This document shows positions 4,769 through 5,922 of a stretch of DNA of 5,922 nt, one piece after another (the first letter of the stretch is position 1; the number at the start of each line of letters is the position of its first letter). The notes under the pieces were generated by a model. That model saw only the letters and a program-made list of their open reading frames with translations. It had not been told where the DNA came from and did no database searches. The stretch comes from Candidatus Auribacterota bacterium (GTDB taxonomy: Bacteria; Auribacterota; Tritonobacteria; UBA1439), in assembly GCA_026391995.1 (NCBI GenBank), contig JAPLCY010000169.1:1-5922 (forward strand), in the 5' to 3' direction. A program made the translations under genes and the position numbers.

Positions 4769-4903
4769 CATCTTACCTTACTTATTCCATGAGAGCATGA
4801 TACATCCAGAATATACCGTCAAGTGATTATATGACTATCACTTGACGGTATATTCTGGATGAGCCTGTCTGCAGCGCAATATGTTAGGTAAGATGTCACC
4901 GTT
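4761..4903. repeat. 143-bp symmetric palindrome between convergent add and endonuclease III-family genes
   Basis: The outer arms are 18 bp and perfect: AACGGTGACATCTTACCT at 4761-4778 and its exact complement at 4886-4903. The inner arms are 25 bp and perfect (4803-4827 with 4837-4861) around a 9-nt loop, TATATGACT. The two stretches between outer and inner arms are both exactly 24 nt (4779-4802, 4862-4885) and match at only 10 of 24 positions, 7 of those in the first 10 next to the outer arm. The halves are therefore 67 nt each and register perfectly. The left outer arm holds the add stop codon; the right half encodes the last 21 residues and stop of the glycosylase. No flanking direct repeat is apparent. 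It could be a MITE, a REP-like palindrome or a pair of insertion-sequence ends. It may help end convergent transcription, but there is no T-tract. Confidence 0.85.
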
Positions 4904-5536
4904 GAGGGGGCAGGCCCCGCACCTCGGTTTCGGCCGGCACCACTCCTTCCCGAGGCGGACGATCAGGGCGTGATACTCGTTGTAGAGTTTCGCCCGGCGG
5001 GGGAGGCGCTCCATGAAAAACTCCTGCACCTCGTGGTACTTCGCCCCCCCGCGCATAAATCCGTGGCGTGTTACTATCCGCACGGTATAGGCGTCGACGA
5101 CAAAAACCGGCCTCCCGAAGGCGTCGAGGAGGATGCTGTCGGCGGTCTCCGGACCGATCCCGTGGACGCCGAGAAGCTTTTGTCTCAGTGCCGGCGTTCC
5201 CTCCCGGGCCATCATCTTAAGTGAACCATGATATTCGCGGTCGAGGAATGCAATGAACGCTTTGAGCTTGATCGCCTTCTGGTTAAAATAGCCGGAGGGT
5301 TTGATAAAGCGGGCGAGCGCGTGGCGGGGAATGCGGCGCAGTCCCGCGATTGACAGGAGCCGCGCCTGTTTCAGGTTCACGATCGCCCGTTCGACATTCG
5401 CCCATGCCGTATTCTGCGTGAGGATCGCCCCGACAATGACCTCACACGGGGTCTCGGCGGGCCACCACCCCTGGGGACCGAAGGCATCGAGCAGTGTGCG
5501 ATGCACACGTCGCAACGTGGCGGGGGGTGCGCTCAC
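4838..5536 (-). CDS. HhH-GPD DNA glycosylase, endonuclease III family (possibly MagIII-like), with repeat-derived C-terminus
   Basis: The 232-residue product is a helix-hairpin-helix base-excision-repair glycosylase. GAILTQNTAWANVERAI (36-52) is the conserved helix of the family. LLGVHGIGPETADSILL (121-137) is the hairpin, and VVDAY (146-150) carries the catalytic Asp148. Glu130 sits where bifunctional endonuclease III has its lyase lysine (GVGRKTA), so a monofunctional enzyme is likelier, as in MagIII-type 3-methyladenine glycosylases (GIGKESA). An iron-sulfur loop follows with Cys200, Cys206 and Cys209, but the fourth cysteine, normally about five residues later, is not there. From residue 212 on, the sequence is encoded by the palindrome at 4761-4903; Cys222 in that tail is the only candidate replacement. 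The GTG start at 5536 overlaps the era stop as GTGA, implying translational coupling. Damage specificity is unknown. Confidence 0.87.
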   Translation of the reverse strand: MSAPPATLRRVHRTLLDAFGPQGWWPAETPCEVIVGAILTQNTAWANVERAIVNLKQARLLSIAGLRRIPRHALARFIKPSGYFNQKAIKLKAFIAFLDREYHGSLKMMAREGTPALRQKLLGVHGIGPETADSILLDAFGRPVFVVDAYTVRIVTRHGFMRGGAKYHEVQEFFMERLPRRAKLYNEYHALIVRLGKEWCRPKPRCGACPLNGDILPNILRCRQAHPEYTVK

Positions 5537-5922
5537 AGGTTGTAGCCGAGCTGCTTGAGCCTGAGTTCATCCCGCGTCCAATCCCTGAGGACCCTCACGC
5601 GGAGGTCGAGGAATATTTTCTTGCCGAGAAACGCCTCTATATCCCGGCGGGCGGCGGTGCCGATCTTCTTGATCATCCGGCCGCCCTTACCGACGACCAT
5701 CCCCTTCTGCGACTCACGCTCCACGATGATCGTCGCCCCCACCATCACCACGCCGTCCTCGCGCTCCTGCATCCCCTCCATGCGCACCGCGCTCCCATAC
5801 GGGATCTCCTGGTGGAGGAAGCTGAAGACCTTTTCACGTATCATCTCTCCCACCGCGAAGCGAGTCGGCTGATCGGAGAGAAAGTCGTCGGGAAAGAGTT
5901 TTTCGCCCTCCGGGAGAAGCTC
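5533..5922 (-). CDS. era: GTPase Era, C-terminal part with KH domain (5' end outside window)
   Basis: Era is an essential bacterial GTPase that binds the 3' end of 16S rRNA and assists 30S subunit maturation at the membrane-cytoplasm interface. The visible 129 residues start in the linker (LLPEGEKLFPDDFLSDQPTR, matching the family's LPEGPxLYPxDxxTDxxxRF). They continue with the IREKVFSFLHQEIPYG helix and the type II KH domain, including the RNA-binding loop VGKGGRMIKKIG (GxxG = GKGG), and finish with KKIFLDLRVRVLRDWTRDELRLKQLGYNL, a standard Era ending. The G domain lies beyond the window. The TGA at 5535-5533 overlaps the downstream glycosylase GTG start, making a two-gene translationally coupled unit read toward add. 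No promoter is visible here. Confidence 0.96.
   Translation of the reverse strand, partial: ELLPEGEKLFPDDFLSDQPTRFAVGEMIREKVFSFLHQEIPYGSAVRMEGMQEREDGVVMVGATIIVERESQKGMVVGKGGRMIKKIGTAARRDIEAFLGKKIFLDLRVRVLRDWTRDELRLKQLGYNL

Noticed and set aside
4091..4771. Long open frame antisense to adenosine deaminase (226 codons, minus strand)
   Set aside because: It is the GC-rich codon shadow of the deaminase. It has no recognisable motif, and the sense gene has every catalytic residue.
4803..4861. Inner 25-bp hairpin as a classical bidirectional terminator
   Set aside because: Neither side carries a T-tract (GAGCCTGTCT on one strand, TATCATGCTC on the other), and the stem is part of a larger symmetric palindrome. 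A role in transcript end formation is possible but not shown.
1..5922. tRNA, rRNA or riboswitch genes
   Set aside because: No cloverleaf, rRNA core sequence or recognisable riboswitch motif was seen on either strand.

Overview
The window is 5.9 kb of GC-rich DNA, apparently from an uncultured bacterium. A bacterial housekeeping gene (era) and a bacterial-type DHH nuclease sit beside the catalytic subunit of a type IIB topoisomerase (topo VI A), an enzyme that is standard in archaea and patchy in bacteria. Era rules out a typical archaeon. The topo VI gene, the high GC and the dispersed CAGGAGTCAGGAGCCAG-type and AAATCCC-type repeats would suit a deep-branching lineage, perhaps in the PVC/Omnitrophota neighbourhood. 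That placement is inference and only weakly held.

Layout. At 1-499 (+) is the C-terminal half of topo VI subunit A, cut by the window edge. It converges on an NrnA-like DHH/DHHA1 phosphoesterase at 524-1570 (-), with a small hairpin between them. The spacer 1571-1740 holds an extended -10 promoter for the DHH gene, a possible overlapping divergent promoter, and a truncated copy of a dispersed repeat. A GT39/ArnT-like membrane glycosyltransferase follows at 1741-3217 (+). It is broken: the two halves lie in different frames and the periplasmic loop expected between them is missing. At 3242-3439 is a 198-bp MITE-like element with 13-bp terminal inverted repeats and a perfect 8-bp flanking direct repeat, carrying a gutted four-helix-bundle (23S rRNA intervening-sequence type) gene. 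A promoter and a decayed repeat lie ahead of an intact adenosine deaminase at 3662-4768 (+). This gene converges on a translationally coupled era / endonuclease III-family pair on the minus strand (5922-4838).

Between the convergent genes, 4761-4903 is a strikingly symmetric 143-bp palindrome. Each 67-nt half consists of 18 perfect, 24 diverged and 25 perfect nucleotides around a 9-nt loop. It supplies the last 21 codons of the glycosylase and appears to have displaced its fourth iron-sulfur cysteine.

How it fits together. The intact genes are general maintenance functions (DNA topology, nano-RNA/pAp turnover, purine salvage, ribosome assembly, base excision repair) with no obvious shared pathway. 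The most interesting content is the layer of small repeat elements in the gene boundaries: two unrelated inverted-repeat elements, one with apparent target-site duplication, and several signs of local deletion.
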